Source of the DNA: JAIOSF01 sp047159865
GTDB taxonomy: Bacteria; Campylobacterota; Campylobacteria; Campylobacterales; Arcobacteraceae
Reading direction: 5' to 3'
DNA: 64,000 nucleotides
NCBI RefSeq assembly: GCF_047159865.1
Contig: NZ_AP038804.1
Coordinates: 1,798,001 to 1,862,000 of the forward strand
This document shows, one piece after another, positions 8,518 to 17,895 of the stretch (positions are counted from its first letter, which is position 1; every line of letters starts with the position of its first letter). The notes under the pieces are model-generated. The model saw only the letters and a program-made list of their open reading frames with translations, was not told where the DNA came from and searched no databases. Made by a program: the position numbers and the translations under genes.

Positions 8518-9576
8518 TTAGATTTTTCGAATTGGTTCACTTGCTGGTTTTGCGAAATAGTACCCTTGTGCTAAATCAACACCAATATTTTTTATCATCT
8601 TTAACTCATTGATAGTTTCTATACCTTCAGCTAAAACAGTGATACCATTTTCTCTTGCAAGATTAAAAAGTGCTTTATAAACTGATTGTTTTAGTTCATT
8701 TTGATCGATACCACTAATTATATTTCGGTCTATTTTAATAATATCTGGACGAAGCTCGATAATCATATTTAAGCTAGAATACCCTTCACCTACATCATCA
8801 AGTGCTATTTTAAAACCTTTTGAACGATAATACTCTAAAATTTTTTTGAGATGAACTTGATCTTTTACTAGTTCTGTTTCAACAACTTCGAAAACTATTT
8901 GACTTGGATCGAACTCTAACTGTTTTGCCCATTTTACAGTAGAATTTAGACAAAATTCTGGATCATAAATAGAAGTTGGTATAAAGTTAATAAAAACTTT
9001 TTGATGTACTTTTTTAGTTGCGGCTGTTTTTAAAGCACTTTCTCTACAAAGTCTATCGAGTTTAAAGTTATAATCATTTCTTTTAGATTTCTCAAAAAGT
9101 ATATCTGGATACATTAAACTTCCATCTTCGTTAACCCCTCGTGCAAGTGTTTCATAACCATAAATTTTATCAGTATGAATATCTATAATTGGCTGAAAAT
9201 GTACAGTTAAAGATTCGTTGTTTACTACATCAAAAAAATCTTGATCATCAAAAAGGTTTATGTACTTTTGTAAGGTTTTTGCTTTTAGTACAGTTAAATA
9301 GTTAAATGAATTTTCATCATCTGCTGTAAATATTTTTATATTTTCTCTTTCTAACTCGTTAAAATACTCTTTAAATCTATTTATATTTTCAGAAAAAAAT
9401 GCTTTTACATTAGTTACATTTATCACTAGTAGACCATTTTTATTAGAATAATCTATTGATAGTTTTTGAAGAAAACTAGTTGATTTTTTGAGAAGTTCTT
9501 CTACTTCACTTATTATAAAAATAACACCTTTATCATTTTTTAGAATAAATTTTTCACTACATTTTTGACAAGACAT
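8518..9576 (-). CDS. EAL-domain c-di-GMP phosphodiesterase
   Basis: The C-terminal 230 residues form a complete EAL domain: ETL in place of EAL (YETLARG, near residue 140), FINFIP, the metal ligand E in VFEVVETE, the paired Asp in IALDDVGEGYSS, IIKIDR, AEGIE and QGYYFAKP. All main catalytic residues appear present, so it should hydrolyse c-di-GMP to pGpG. The N-terminal 120 residues have a CxxC near the start (SCQKCSEKF), could bind a metal or sense redox, and do not match a domain I can name. No membrane segment is seen, so it is cytoplasmic. GGGAAAAG precedes the ATG. Confidence 0.9.
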   Translation of the reverse strand: MSCQKCSEKFILKNDKGVIFIISEVEELLKKSTSFLQKLSIDYSNKNGLLVINVTNVKAFFSENINRFKEYFNELERENIKIFTADDENSFNYLTVLKAKTLQKYINLFDDQDFFDVVNNESLTVHFQPIIDIHTDKIYGYETLARGVNEDGSLMYPDILFEKSKRNDYNFKLDRLCRESALKTAATKKVHQKVFINFIPTSIYDPEFCLNSTVKWAKQLEFDPSQIVFEVVETELVKDQVHLKKILEYYRSKGFKIALDDVGEGYSSLNMIIELRPDIIKIDRNIISGIDQNELKQSVYKALFNLARENGITVLAEGIETINELKMIKNIGVDLAQGYYFAKPASEPIRKI

Positions 9577-9690
9577 CTTTTCCCTTTTAATTTTTATAAA
9601 TTATATTTGAAAATTTTAGTTATTTGTACTCTAATTATGTAAGTTTAAAGAAGATTAATAACAATTTGCTATAATTGGAGATAAAATTAT

Positions 9691-9920
9691 ATGGAAGCAG
9701 AGTTCTTTATTTGATAAATGTATTTAACACCCCTTGGCAATTAAGTAATGATGGATATTATAGAATTGAAAATGGTAAGTTATTATTTGCACCTGCAAAT
9801 AATGTAGAATACAAAATTGAAGAGTCTATGGAAGTTGAAATTGTAACTCCAGAAGAGTTAGAAAATATAAATCGCATTTTAGGTACTCACTATACTATTG
9901 ATGAAATTAATTCACTATAA
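9691..9920 (+). CDS. Small hypothetical protein, start uncertain and possibly frameshifted
   Basis: The frame ending at 9920 encodes a tail of about 70 residues (VLYLINVFNTPWQLSNDGYYRI ... TYTIDEI-like end) that I do not recognise. It has no good start: a TTG at 9675 overlaps a perfect TATAAT at 9670-9675, and a TTG at 9711 has a weak ribosome site. A well-placed ATG at 9691, preceded by GGAG, is in another frame and stops after seven codons (MEAEFFI). One extra base near 9700 would join that ATG to the long frame. It may be a recent frameshift, a sequencing error, or a gene using TTG at 9711. Confidence 0.45.
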
Positions 9921-9954
9921 TTTAATACATTTTATTTAGAAGGTTATTTTTAGT

Positions 9955-11691
9955 ATGCAAAAAATTTCAATTAAAATTACTGTCATCTCTCTTTTTATTT
10001 TCTTATCATCGTTAATTATGCTAATGATGTTTTATATTCAGTACATATTTAGTCAAGAACTTATAACTCAATCAGTAAATGACAAAGTAAAACTTCTATC
10101 TGCTAAAGTTGAAAATCACATAAAATATATAAATGATTTACATGAAAATACCATACAAAATGGTAGTAACTTTTTAGAAGAAACAAGTATCGAAGATTTT
10201 ATAAAAAATAAAAATACCTATATCCGACAATTTACAAAAATCTTAAATAACAATAAAAATATTTATTCTGTTTATGTAGGATTCAAAGGTGATCATTTTT
10301 TTGAATTAATAAATTTAGATATAGATAAAAAACTAAGAACACAATATCAAGCTAGTAAAGATGCAAAATGGTTATATATTGAGATAGTAAATGATAAACA
10401 GCAATTTTTGCTGTTGGATGGCTCTTTAAAAACATTATCTAAAAAAACTGAAAAAACTAGCTATTATAGTACAACAAGACCTTGGTATAAAGAAGCTATT
10501 CAAACAGGAAAAGTGATCAAAACAAAACCATATATTTTCTCAAATATAAAAGCAAAAGGGGTAACTTATGCTAAGAAAATTAACAATACACAAAATGTAT
10601 TTGCATTAGATTTTTTACTCAACAATATCAATGGTATTCTGAAAGAATATGAAGCGGGTATTTTAGAAAACTCTTTTATTTTTGATAAAAATGGAACTGT
10701 TATTGCAAGTTCTAATAGCACTAAACAAAGTGAAATCTTGGGTGAAATAAAACGATTTATAAGTGCTAATCCAAATAAAAACACTGTGATGAAAAATATA
10801 TTAATTGATAATAAAAAATATATTATATCAATCGTACCTTTAGGGAAAGAGTTTCTTTGTACTACAAGTGAAATAAGTAAATTGACTATTGATTATAAAT
10901 CAAAAATGAATAATATGATGATAATTGTTGTTTTGATTTTACTTACGATTGTTCCTCTTATCTTTTATTTTTCATCAATTATTGTAAAACCTATTTTATC
11001 GTTAATGAAAGAGAGTATAAAAGTTAAGAATAGAAATTTTGATAAGGTAAAACTTGTAGATACAAATGTATTAGAAATTCATCTGCTTTCAACATCTTTA
11101 TTAAATATGTCAACTTCAATAGATGAATACCAAACAAATTTAGAAACAAAAGTAAAAGAGAGAACTTTAGAGTTGTATAAAATAAATGAAGAGTTGAAAC
11201 TATTGTCAGTTACTGATAAACTTACAGGATTATACAACAGAATGAAACTTGATGTGGTTATTGAGGAGGAAGTTAATAGAGCCAATAGATATGATCAAAA
11301 ATTTGGATTAATTATCATTGATATCGATTTTTTTAAAAGTGTTAATGATACCTATGGTCATCAAGTAGGAGATACTGTTCTTGTGGAATTTGCATCTATT
11401 TTAAAAGAATCAGTACGAAAAACTGATATTGTAGGTAGATGGGGTGGTGAAGAGTTCATTGTTATCTCAATAGAGAGTAGTTTAGAAAGTACCTTAAAAC
11501 TTGCAAATAAAATACGAGAAAATATAGAACAATTTCAGTTTTCAATTGTTAAACACAAAACAGCAAGTTTTGGAGTTTCTTCATACAAGAGAAATGAAAA
11601 GATAGAGGAAACAATTAATCGTGCAGATAAGGCTCTTTATTTAGCAAAAGAAAGTGGACGAAATCAAGTAATGAGTTTAGAAAAAAAATAA
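9955..11691 (+). CDS. Membrane diguanylate cyclase with Cache sensor and GGDEF domain
   Basis: The 578-residue protein has a membrane helix at about residues 9-31, a periplasmic dCache-like region to about 320 (with TTRPWYKEAIQTGKVIKTKPYIF, typical of Cache domains), a second helix at about 322-342, a HAMP-like linker with a coiled coil, and a C-terminal GGDEF domain. The active site is intact (GRWGGEEF), and RKTD five residues before it is a product-inhibition I-site. It should make c-di-GMP in response to a small ligand, probably a carboxylate or amino acid; the ligand is inferred only from the fold. It lies downstream of the small gene at 9691 and may share its promoter. Confidence 0.9.
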   Translation: MQKISIKITVISLFIFLSSLIMLMMFYIQYIFSQELITQSVNDKVKLLSAKVENHIKYINDLHENTIQNGSNFLEETSIEDFIKNKNTYIRQFTKILNNNKNIYSVYVGFKGDHFFELINLDIDKKLRTQYQASKDAKWLYIEIVNDKQQFLLLDGSLKTLSKKTEKTSYYSTTRPWYKEAIQTGKVIKTKPYIFSNIKAKGVTYAKKINNTQNVFALDFLLNNINGILKEYEAGILENSFIFDKNGTVIASSNSTKQSEILGEIKRFISANPNKNTVMKNILIDNKKYIISIVPLGKEFLCTTSEISKLTIDYKSKMNNMMIIVVLILLTIVPLIFYFSSIIVKPILSLMKESIKVKNRNFDKVKLVDTNVLEIHLLSTSLLNMSTSIDEYQTNLETKVKERTLELYKINEELKLLSVTDKLTGLYNRMKLDVVIEEEVNRANRYDQKFGLIIIDIDFFKSVNDTYGHQVGDTVLVEFASILKESVRKTDIVGRWGGEEFIVISIESSLESTLKLANKIRENIEQFQFSIVKHKTASFGVSSYKRNEKIEETINRADKALYLAKESGRNQVMSLEKK

Positions 11692-11692
11692 T

Positions 11693-11728
11693 ATGATTTG
11701 CCGAACAAATGTTCGACGAAATCATTTT
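11693..11728. terminator. Bidirectional terminator between cyclase and helicase genes
   Basis: ATGATTT pairs with AAATCAT and CGAAC with GTTCG across an AAAT loop, with a small internal mismatch. Runs of A before and T after suit termination of both convergent genes. Confidence 0.6.
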
Positions 11729-11731
11729 GTA

Positions 11732-13006
11732 TTAAGCTCTTCCTCTAGAATTTCTACTATTATTTCGAGTAGATTGTCCGTTGTTTCTTCTTCCTTGACC
11801 GCCACCGTTTCCTCGACCACCTCGTCCTCGGTTTCCACCTTGTTTTTTCTTTGGTTCAGGTTTTATTGTAGGATCAACTTCATATCCTGGTATCTCTTCT
11901 TTTTCAATATCTTTTTTGATAAGTTTTTCAATATCATTTAAAAATTCATGCTCATCAACACATACTAAAGATAATGCTACCCCCTCATTTCCAGCTCGGC
12001 CTGTTCTTCCTATTCTATGTACATAATCTTCTGGTACATTTGGAAGCTCAAAATTTATCACATGTGGAAGTTGATCGATATCGATACCACGAGCTGCAAT
12101 ATCTGTTGCTACTAAAACTTGAATAGCATTTGCTTTAAAATCAGCTAGCGCTTTTGTTCTTGCACCTTGACTTTTATTACCATGAATAGCAGCTGCTTTA
12201 ATACCTTCAATCTCTAAATGTTGAGTAAGTTTATTTGCACCATGTTTTGTTCGTGTAAATACTAAAACTTGATGCCAGTTATCTCTTTTGATAAGATGTA
12301 CTAAAAGCTCTTTTTTTCTCCCTTTATCTACAAAGTGTACTTTTTGACTAATTGTCTGTGCTGATGTATTTCTTTTTGCTACTTCTATTAAAGTAGGACT
12401 ATCAAGTAAAGAATCAGCTAGTTTTTTAATACTTGTAGAAAAAGTTGCAGAAAAAAGTAAACTTTGTTTATCGCTTGGAAGCATTTTTAACACTTTTTTG
12501 ATGTCGTGAATAAATCCCATATCAAGCATTCTATCTGCTTCATCTAAAACAAAAAATTCTACATTTGATAAGTCTAATGCATCTTGTCCTATTAAGTCTA
12601 AAAGTCTTCCTGGTGTTGCTACTAAAATATCTACACCGTTTTTAAGTTTTGCTTTTTGAGGATTGATTCCAACTCCTCCAAAAATAACAGCTGATGTAAA
12701 TGGTAAATATTTACTGTAGTCTACAACATTTTGGTGTACTTGTGCTGCTAACTCTCTTGTAGGAGTAAGGATCAATGCTCGTGTTTTTAGCTTTTGTCTT
12801 TTTAGTGATTTGTGCATCATTAGTTCTAAAATAGGAAGTGTGAATCCAGCTGTTTTTCCTGTACCTGTTTGAGCGCCTGCTAAAACATCTTTTCCCTCTA
12901 AAACTAGTGGAATAGCTTGAGCTTGAATTGGACTAGGAGATGTATATCCTTGATCTTCAATAGCTTTTAAAATTGGTTTTGATAAACCTAAATTTGTAAA
13001 TGACAT
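11732..13006 (-). CDS. rhlE: DEAD-box RNA helicase, RhlE type
   Basis: The 424-residue protein has all DEAD-box motifs: AGAQTGTGKT, PTRELA, TPGRLLD, DEADRMLDMGF, SATFS, ATDIAARGIDID and HRIGRTGRAG. A C-terminal tail of about 45 residues, rich in Gly, Arg and Asn (RGG-like), is typical of RhlE and probably binds RNA without specificity. Such helicases help ribosome assembly and RNA decay, often under cold stress. The gene is single, divergent from the EamA gene. RhlE is preferred over DeaD because of the short C-terminal part. Confidence 0.9.
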   Translation of the reverse strand: MSFTNLGLSKPILKAIEDQGYTSPSPIQAQAIPLVLEGKDVLAGAQTGTGKTAGFTLPILELMMHKSLKRQKLKTRALILTPTRELAAQVHQNVVDYSKYLPFTSAVIFGGVGINPQKAKLKNGVDILVATPGRLLDLIGQDALDLSNVEFFVLDEADRMLDMGFIHDIKKVLKMLPSDKQSLLFSATFSTSIKKLADSLLDSPTLIEVAKRNTSAQTISQKVHFVDKGRKKELLVHLIKRDNWHQVLVFTRTKHGANKLTQHLEIEGIKAAAIHGNKSQGARTKALADFKANAIQVLVATDIAARGIDIDQLPHVINFELPNVPEDYVHRIGRTGRAGNEGVALSLVCVDEHEFLNDIEKLIKKDIEKEEIPGYEVDPTIKPEPKKKQGGNRGRGGRGNGGGQGRRNNGQSTRNNSRNSRGRA

Positions 13007-13145
13007 ATATTATGTACCTTTTGATTATAAAATTTCCGCATTGTACCATAATAACTACACTATATAGCTATGAAAAAAACCTTCTATAGAACATTTAAAG
13101 TAAATAAAATGTATACTCCAAAAAAATAAACAAAGTTAAGTAGCA

Positions 13146-14054
13146 ATGGAAGAACAAAATAAAAAAATATTTTACATTTTAATGTTTGTAGCAATGATAG
13201 GTTGGGGTGCTTCTTGGGTACACGCAAAAGTTTTAAGTGTTTATATCAATGAATATGAACTTATATTTTTAAGAAATATCTTCACTATTGTTACGATGGT
13301 ACCTGTACTTATTGTGAGTAAAAAATATTTTCATATCACTTTCAAAGGTATTTTTCTGTCTTTTATAACGGCTATTGTGATGATTTTATATCTGAAATAT
13401 TACTTTTTAGGCACCAAATTTGGAACGGCTAGTTTAGGAGGTGCGTTTGTAACCACTCTTATTCCTATAAATACTTTTTTAATAATGGCACTTTTTTTTG
13501 GTAAGAAGATTCAAAAAAAAGATATCTTTGCATTGCTTTTAGGGGCAATTGGTGTATTAACTATATTAAATGTTTGGACACTCTCTTATGATGAAATATT
13601 TACTGAACATAATGTATATTTTATATTTGCATCAATATTATGGCCTATTATTACAATTTTGAGTTCAAAAGCCACAAAAACATCCCCTCTTGTTTTTTCA
13701 TTTTATATGTACTTATTTATGACTATTTTGGTTCTGTTATTTTTCGTTGATTATCAACATATAAACTATAAATCATTTGATGGTATTTTTTGGCTAAATA
13801 TTTTAAGCTTAGCTATTGTTTCAACTACTTTTGCGACGAGTGTTTACTTCATAGGAATTGAAAAGCTAGGAACAAATGAGGTGAGTTCATTTATATTTTT
13901 AGTACCATTTTCAGCTATTACATTAAGTATTGTTTTTTTAAAAGAAGAGGTTCATTTGAGTATATTTATAGGAACAGTTTTGACATTAGTTGCAGTAAAG
14001 ATTTTAAACAATATACGATTTTTTAGAAAAAAATATGTAGAAAAGCTTAGTTAG
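13146..14054 (+). CDS. EamA/DMT family transporter
   Basis: The 302-residue protein has about ten hydrophobic helices in two homologous halves. The start GWGASWVHAKVLSVYINEYELIFLRN is typical of an EamA repeat, and the second half has SVYFIGIEKLGTNEVSSFIFLVPFSA. Members of this drug/metabolite transporter family move amino acids or other metabolites, generally out of the cell; the substrate cannot be told from sequence. Its stop overlaps by four bases the stop of the convergent DUF4130 gene. Confidence 0.88.
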   Translation: MEEQNKKIFYILMFVAMIGWGASWVHAKVLSVYINEYELIFLRNIFTIVTMVPVLIVSKKYFHITFKGIFLSFITAIVMILYLKYYFLGTKFGTASLGGAFVTTLIPINTFLIMALFFGKKIQKKDIFALLLGAIGVLTILNVWTLSYDEIFTEHNVYFIFASILWPIITILSSKATKTSPLVFSFYMYLFMTILVLLFFVDYQHINYKSFDGIFWLNILSLAIVSTTFATSVYFIGIEKLGTNEVSSFIFLVPFSAITLSIVFLKEEVHLSIFIGTVLTLVAVKILNNIRFFRKKYVEKLS

Positions 14055-14782
14055 TTATGAAATTCATTCATATAAGTTCTATAAAGTAGGGGTACCATTT
14101 GGCGTTGGAGTTTTTTGTTTTTTCTACTTTCTATTGAAACACTTGTAAAAAATGTTTGCCAAAGCTTACTGAATTTTTCTTCGTTTTTGCTCACCTTTGG
14201 TGTTTCAAACTCTGCAACATTTTGTACACCTACAAAGTTATTCTCTTTTATAAATGCAACTTTTCGTTTGAGATCATGAATAATATATCTTTGATTATTA
14301 AAGCGTTTCAAAAAATGTTGTCCTAAAAAATAAACTACATTAAACTTAGAATCTATTTTTGCATACAGCAAACCATCGTCAAGCTCTATAAAGCGTGTAA
14401 ATCCAGTCATTTTATGATTGTGTCTGAAAAGCTCTTTTTGTAAGTTTTGTATATTTTGGACAAAAGAGAGATTTATATTTTCTAGCTGCTTTTGATTTTT
14501 GAATCCAACCATGATAAAGTGTAATAAGTCTAGTTCAAATTTTACATTATCGCACATAAATACATTTAAAATAACACTAAAGTTTTTTTGAGTAAATTTT
14601 GACTTTAAAGAATCCAATACTTTTATAGATTTTTTTTCATCATATTCTATAGTTATAATGTCATCTAAAATAAGTGTCGCAGGAAACTCTCGTAAGATTT
14701 TCTCCACTTGAAACTTTTTATAATATACTTCATATACTAAAGATAAAAACCCTTCAAAAGTACCGTCATAAACTAAAGTCAT
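14051..14782 (-). CDS. DUF4130 / TIGR03915 putative DNA metabolism protein
   Basis: The 243-residue protein starts with LVYDGTFEGFLSLVYEVY, the hallmark of TIGR03915, and has the conserved HDLKRKVAFI-type and LWQTFFTSVSIESRKNKKLQRQMVPLLYRTYMNEF segments. Its start overlaps the stop of the radical SAM gene by four bases (ATGA), so translation is probably coupled. The two families occur as a conserved pair annotated as a putative DNA modification or repair system; part of this family also occurs fused to uracil-DNA glycosylase-like domains. The reaction is unknown. Confidence 0.85.
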   Translation of the reverse strand: MTLVYDGTFEGFLSLVYEVYYKKFQVEKILREFPATLILDDIITIEYDEKKSIKVLDSLKSKFTQKNFSVILNVFMCDNVKFELDLLHFIMVGFKNQKQLENINLSFVQNIQNLQKELFRHNHKMTGFTRFIELDDGLLYAKIDSKFNVVYFLGQHFLKRFNNQRYIIHDLKRKVAFIKENNFVGVQNVAEFETPKVSKNEEKFSKLWQTFFTSVSIESRKNKKLQRQMVPLLYRTYMNEFHN

Positions 14783-16017
14783 ATTTCACCTGTAATAGCA
14801 GAATAATCTATATCAAACAACGATAGCTCTTGTGGTTTTGATGGTTTAAGATAATCTAGTTTTATATTTTCACGATACATTGGAATCTCTTTTTGGTATT
14901 TTCCATTGCATACTATAAAATACCTAGCCTTTTTCGTAGATATTTTGAGCTGTTTAAGGTCACTAAACGAGAGTTTTTTAAATCTTCTTGCGTTGATGAT
15001 TTTAGAAGCACCACGCACACCAATTCCTGGTATTCGTATCAGTTCTTCTAGGCTAACTTTATTTATCTCCATAGGAAAATAGTGCATATTATTTAATGCC
15101 CATACCATTTTAGGGTCTAACTCTTCATCTAGGTTTGGGTTGTCACTATTGAGTATCTCATCTGCTTTAAAACTATAAAATCTCAAAAGCCAATCAGCTT
15201 GATAGAGTCTATGTTCTCTTAGTAGTGGTGGTTTACTTGTAGCTAAAATAGGTAAATTTTTATCATTATTTACAGGAATATATGCACTATAATATACTCT
15301 TTTTAAAAGTGCTTTGTTGTACATAACTGAGCTTAAATTGAGTATATCCATATCTGTCTCTGGTGTTGCCCCTACAATAAGTTGTGTTGACATCCCTATT
15401 GGTTTGGTGTTTCTTTCCATACTTATATCTCTTGCAAGTTTGAGAGGTTGTAGTACTTTTTCTTTTGTTTTATTTGGTGCTAATAGTTTGAGTGATTTAT
15501 CACTTGGGAGTTCTATGTTAGAGCTTACTCGGCTTGCTAGTTGTACCACTTGTTCTATAAGTCTTGCATCACTACCTGGAATGAGTTTGACATGAATATA
15601 GCCGTTAAATTTATATTCGTTTCGTAAGATTCTCAGTGTTCGTAAGATGAGATTCATAGTATGATCTTCATTATCTATGATACCAGAACTTAAAAATAAC
15701 CCTTCTATATAGTTTCTTTTATAAAAATTCATCGTGATATCAGCTAGTTCTCGTGGTGCAAATGCAGCTCTTGGAATATCGTTTGATACTTTATTTATAC
15801 AATACGCACAATCATAAATACAAAAATTTGTAAGCAATACTTTTAAAAGTGAAATACATCTACCATCTGCTGTAAAACTATGGCAGATACCACTATTTTG
15901 TGTAGCACCTAATTCTCCTGTTTTGTAGTTGTTCTCAGCACCACTTGAACTGCAACTTACATCATATTTGGCACTATCACTTAAGATTTGCATCTTATCA
16001 TATATATCTTTTCTCAT
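14779..16017 (-). CDS. Putative DNA modification/repair radical SAM protein (TIGR03916)
   Basis: The 412-residue protein has a radical SAM cluster motif CIYDCAYC (CxxxCxxC), preceded by the TIGR03916 motif SGICHSFTADGRCISLLKVLLTNFC. Near the C-terminus LIRIPGIGVRGASKIINARR is a helix-hairpin-helix DNA-binding motif. Radical SAM enzymes cleave S-adenosylmethionine to make a 5'-deoxyadenosyl radical; the HhH motif and the DUF4130 partner suggest action on DNA. It is the fourth gene of a leftward run that begins with glutathione peroxidase. Substrate is unknown. Confidence 0.88.
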   Translation of the reverse strand: MRKDIYDKMQILSDSAKYDVSCSSSGAENNYKTGELGATQNSGICHSFTADGRCISLLKVLLTNFCIYDCAYCINKVSNDIPRAAFAPRELADITMNFYKRNYIEGLFLSSGIIDNEDHTMNLILRTLRILRNEYKFNGYIHVKLIPGSDARLIEQVVQLASRVSSNIELPSDKSLKLLAPNKTKEKVLQPLKLARDISMERNTKPIGMSTQLIVGATPETDMDILNLSSVMYNKALLKRVYYSAYIPVNNDKNLPILATSKPPLLREHRLYQADWLLRFYSFKADEILNSDNPNLDEELDPKMVWALNNMHYFPMEINKVSLEELIRIPGIGVRGASKIINARRFKKLSFSDLKQLKISTKKARYFIVCNGKYQKEIPMYRENIKLDYLKPSKPQELSLFDIDYSAITGEI

Positions 16018-16026
16018 AATCTGATT

Positions 16027-16977
16027 TTAACTTATTTTATTTTTAATAGTCAGATTTATTGCATATTGTAATTTTTCTTCAAATAATTTTTGTGAACTTT
16101 TAAAAGCACTCTGTAAATCTTCACCCATGAAATAATCCCCACAAAAACCTAAAGAGTTTTTTTTATCATAAATATACGGAACTTCTAAAAAACTTGAGAC
16201 AAAACCATATTTCCAAAAGTGGGGTACAGTATTGAAATTTTTTTTTAGGTTTACTCCTGATATTTGATATGCTTTTTCTAAAATAAATCGCTCCACTTGC
16301 TCTTTATTTGCAAATTTTTGCTCATTTGTAAGAGTTGGTTGAAGATGTAAAATGTAGCTAGAAAAATCATCATAATCATATTTTGAAGAGTTGTTGATAA
16401 TCTTTTTGAATATACCACTTTCCATTAGTTTCGATTCATCGATTTGTTCTTTTGTGTTGCTATATATCATCAAAGTTGCTATTGAATCATAAGTTACCTT
16501 TGAGAGTTGCTCTTTTGTCTTTTGCTCTATATTTAACTCCAGTTCCAAAATTTGAGAAGCTGGAATAGTGATGATAAGCTTTTCGAAGTTTTCATAGTTG
16601 ACCCCATTTTGATCTTTCAAGTTCCAAAGGTTATTTTCATATTTACACGAAACTATTTTAGTATTTTTCATAAAATCATCACTCTCCAAAGAAGAAGAAC
16701 AAAGTTTGTTGATGCCATTTGTTGGATAGTAGGTGTTCTCTTTTTTATTCAAAATATTTTCATCTACTTTTAACTCACAAAATTTTTCAAACTGTTTATC
16801 ATTTGTTTTGAAAAAAGGTGTACCGTGATCTAGTTTAAAGTTATCTACATATCGTGTGCTACATCTTCCACCTGCACCTCTTGATTTCTCAAAGATGGTG
16901 ACTGTGTGTTTTTGTTTTTTGAGTAAACTGTAGAGATGTGTTCCTGCTAGTCCTGCTCCTATGATTGCGATTTTCAT
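16027..16977 (-). CDS. FAD-dependent amine-oxidase-like (renalase-type) oxidoreductase
   Basis: The 316-residue protein opens with an FAD-binding Rossmann motif, IAIIGAGLAGTHLYSLL, then the family signature SRGAGGRCSTRY and FKLDHGTPFF. A C-terminal LGFCGDYFMGEDLQSAFKSS completes the FAD site. It resembles renalase-like NAD(P)-binding proteins that are widespread in Proteobacteria but mostly uncharacterised. Its start overlaps the end of the DCC gene by four bases, so the two are co-translated. It is probably cytoplasmic. Confidence 0.85.
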   Translation of the reverse strand: MKIAIIGAGLAGTHLYSLLKKQKHTVTIFEKSRGAGGRCSTRYVDNFKLDHGTPFFKTNDKQFEKFCELKVDENILNKKENTYYPTNGINKLCSSSLESDDFMKNTKIVSCKYENNLWNLKDQNGVNYENFEKLIITIPASQILELELNIEQKTKEQLSKVTYDSIATLMIYSNTKEQIDESKLMESGIFKKIINNSSKYDYDDFSSYILHLQPTLTNEQKFANKEQVERFILEKAYQISGVNLKKNFNTVPHFWKYGFVSSFLEVPYIYDKKNSLGFCGDYFMGEDLQSAFKSSQKLFEEKLQYAINLTIKNKIS

Positions 16978-17345
16978 CTGAAGTTCCTTTTATTTTTTGT
17001 GAAATAAAGAGCTATTTTACGGGCAGTTTTGAAGATGCCATATACTATTTTTGCTAAAAAACTATTATGAAAAACATATTTTTGGATTTTGAAAAAAAAA
17101 CCTTTAAAACTACAAACTGTATCAAGGTATCTGATAGCTTCAATGCCTTGTAAAACTTTAGAGTCATCTTCAATGATTAAAATTACACCATCATCTAGGT
17201 TCAAATTTGAATCATATTTTTTCCACAAAAGATTTTCTCTAGCATCATGTAACTCTAAATTTATACACTCTTGAAGTTGTCTAAATTTAGAATACCGATT
17301 ACAAAATGGGCAATCTCCATCATAAAAGAGAAATACTTTTTTCAT
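16974..17345 (-). CDS. DCC-family thiol-disulfide oxidoreductase (DUF393)
   Basis: The 123-residue protein has the defining motif YDGDCPFCNRYSKF (DxxCPxC) near its start and GVILIIEDDSKVLQGIEAIRYL in the middle. DCC proteins have a thioredoxin-like fold and are thought to be thiol oxidoreductases; no physiological role is fixed. It lies 13 bases downstream of the glutathione peroxidase gene and overlaps the FAD oxidoreductase gene, so the three probably act in a common redox unit. Confidence 0.85.
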   Translation of the reverse strand: MKKVFLFYDGDCPFCNRYSKFRQLQECINLELHDARENLLWKKYDSNLNLDDGVILIIEDDSKVLQGIEAIRYLDTVCSFKGFFFKIQKYVFHNSFLAKIVYGIFKTARKIALYFTKNKRNFR

Positions 17346-17358
17346 GATACTGTTGAGT

Positions 17359-17895
17359 CTAATCTAAAAGCTTGATGATATCTGATTCTATCTGTTTTGG
17401 TGTAGTGGATGGTGCGTATCTTTGAACAACTTTTCCCTCTTTATTTACTAGAAATTTTGTAAAATTCCATTTGATCATATCTGTTCCTAAAATTCCATTT
17501 GAATTAGTTTTTAGGTATTTATAAAGTTCATGTGTATTGTTACCATTGACATCTATTTTACTAAACATATCAAACTTTACACCATAAGTTAGGCTACAAA
17601 ATTCTTTGATGTCTTCTTCTGTTCCTGGTTCTTGTGATAAAAACTGATTACACGGAAAACCTAAAACTGCTAAGCCTTTGTTTTCATAAGTTTCATGAAG
17701 TTTTTCTAGCCCTTCATATTGACCTGTAAATCCACACTTACTAGCAACATTTACTATAAGCATAACTTTGTTTTTGTACTTTTCTAAAGTCAATTCTTTT
17801 CCATCTATGTCTGTCACTTTTATATCATATATATTCATCATTTTTTCTCCAAATACTATGTTGATCATCAATAAAATCATTAATGCTATTTTCAT
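17359..17895 (-). CDS. Glutathione peroxidase family protein, probably exported
   Basis: The 178-residue protein has the catalytic cysteine in VNVASKCGFTGQYEGL, then GFPCNQFLSQEPG with the catalytic Gln, and KWNFTKFLV with the Trp/Asn pair. It is a Cys-type, monomeric enzyme that in bacteria usually takes electrons from thioredoxin-like partners. The N-terminus (KIALMILLMINIVFGEKM) looks like a signal peptide, so it may reduce peroxides in the periplasm. An internal ATG (MMNIYDIKVTD) would give a cytoplasmic form. It is the first gene of a five-gene leftward run. Confidence 0.88.
   Translation of the reverse strand: MKIALMILLMINIVFGEKMMNIYDIKVTDIDGKELTLEKYKNKVMLIVNVASKCGFTGQYEGLEKLHETYENKGLAVLGFPCNQFLSQEPGTEEDIKEFCSLTYGVKFDMFSKIDVNGNNTHELYKYLKTNSNGILGTDMIKWNFTKFLVNKEGKVVQRYAPSTTPKQIESDIIKLLD

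Noticed and set aside
9675..9710. TTG at 9675 as start of the small gene
   Set aside because: It overlaps a perfect TATAAT and lacks a ribosome site, so the coding start is more likely at or after 9691.
11693..11941. A Ser/Thr-rich 82-codon frame opposite the RhlE tail
   Set aside because: It is the antisense reading of the Gly/Arg/Asn-rich helicase tail.
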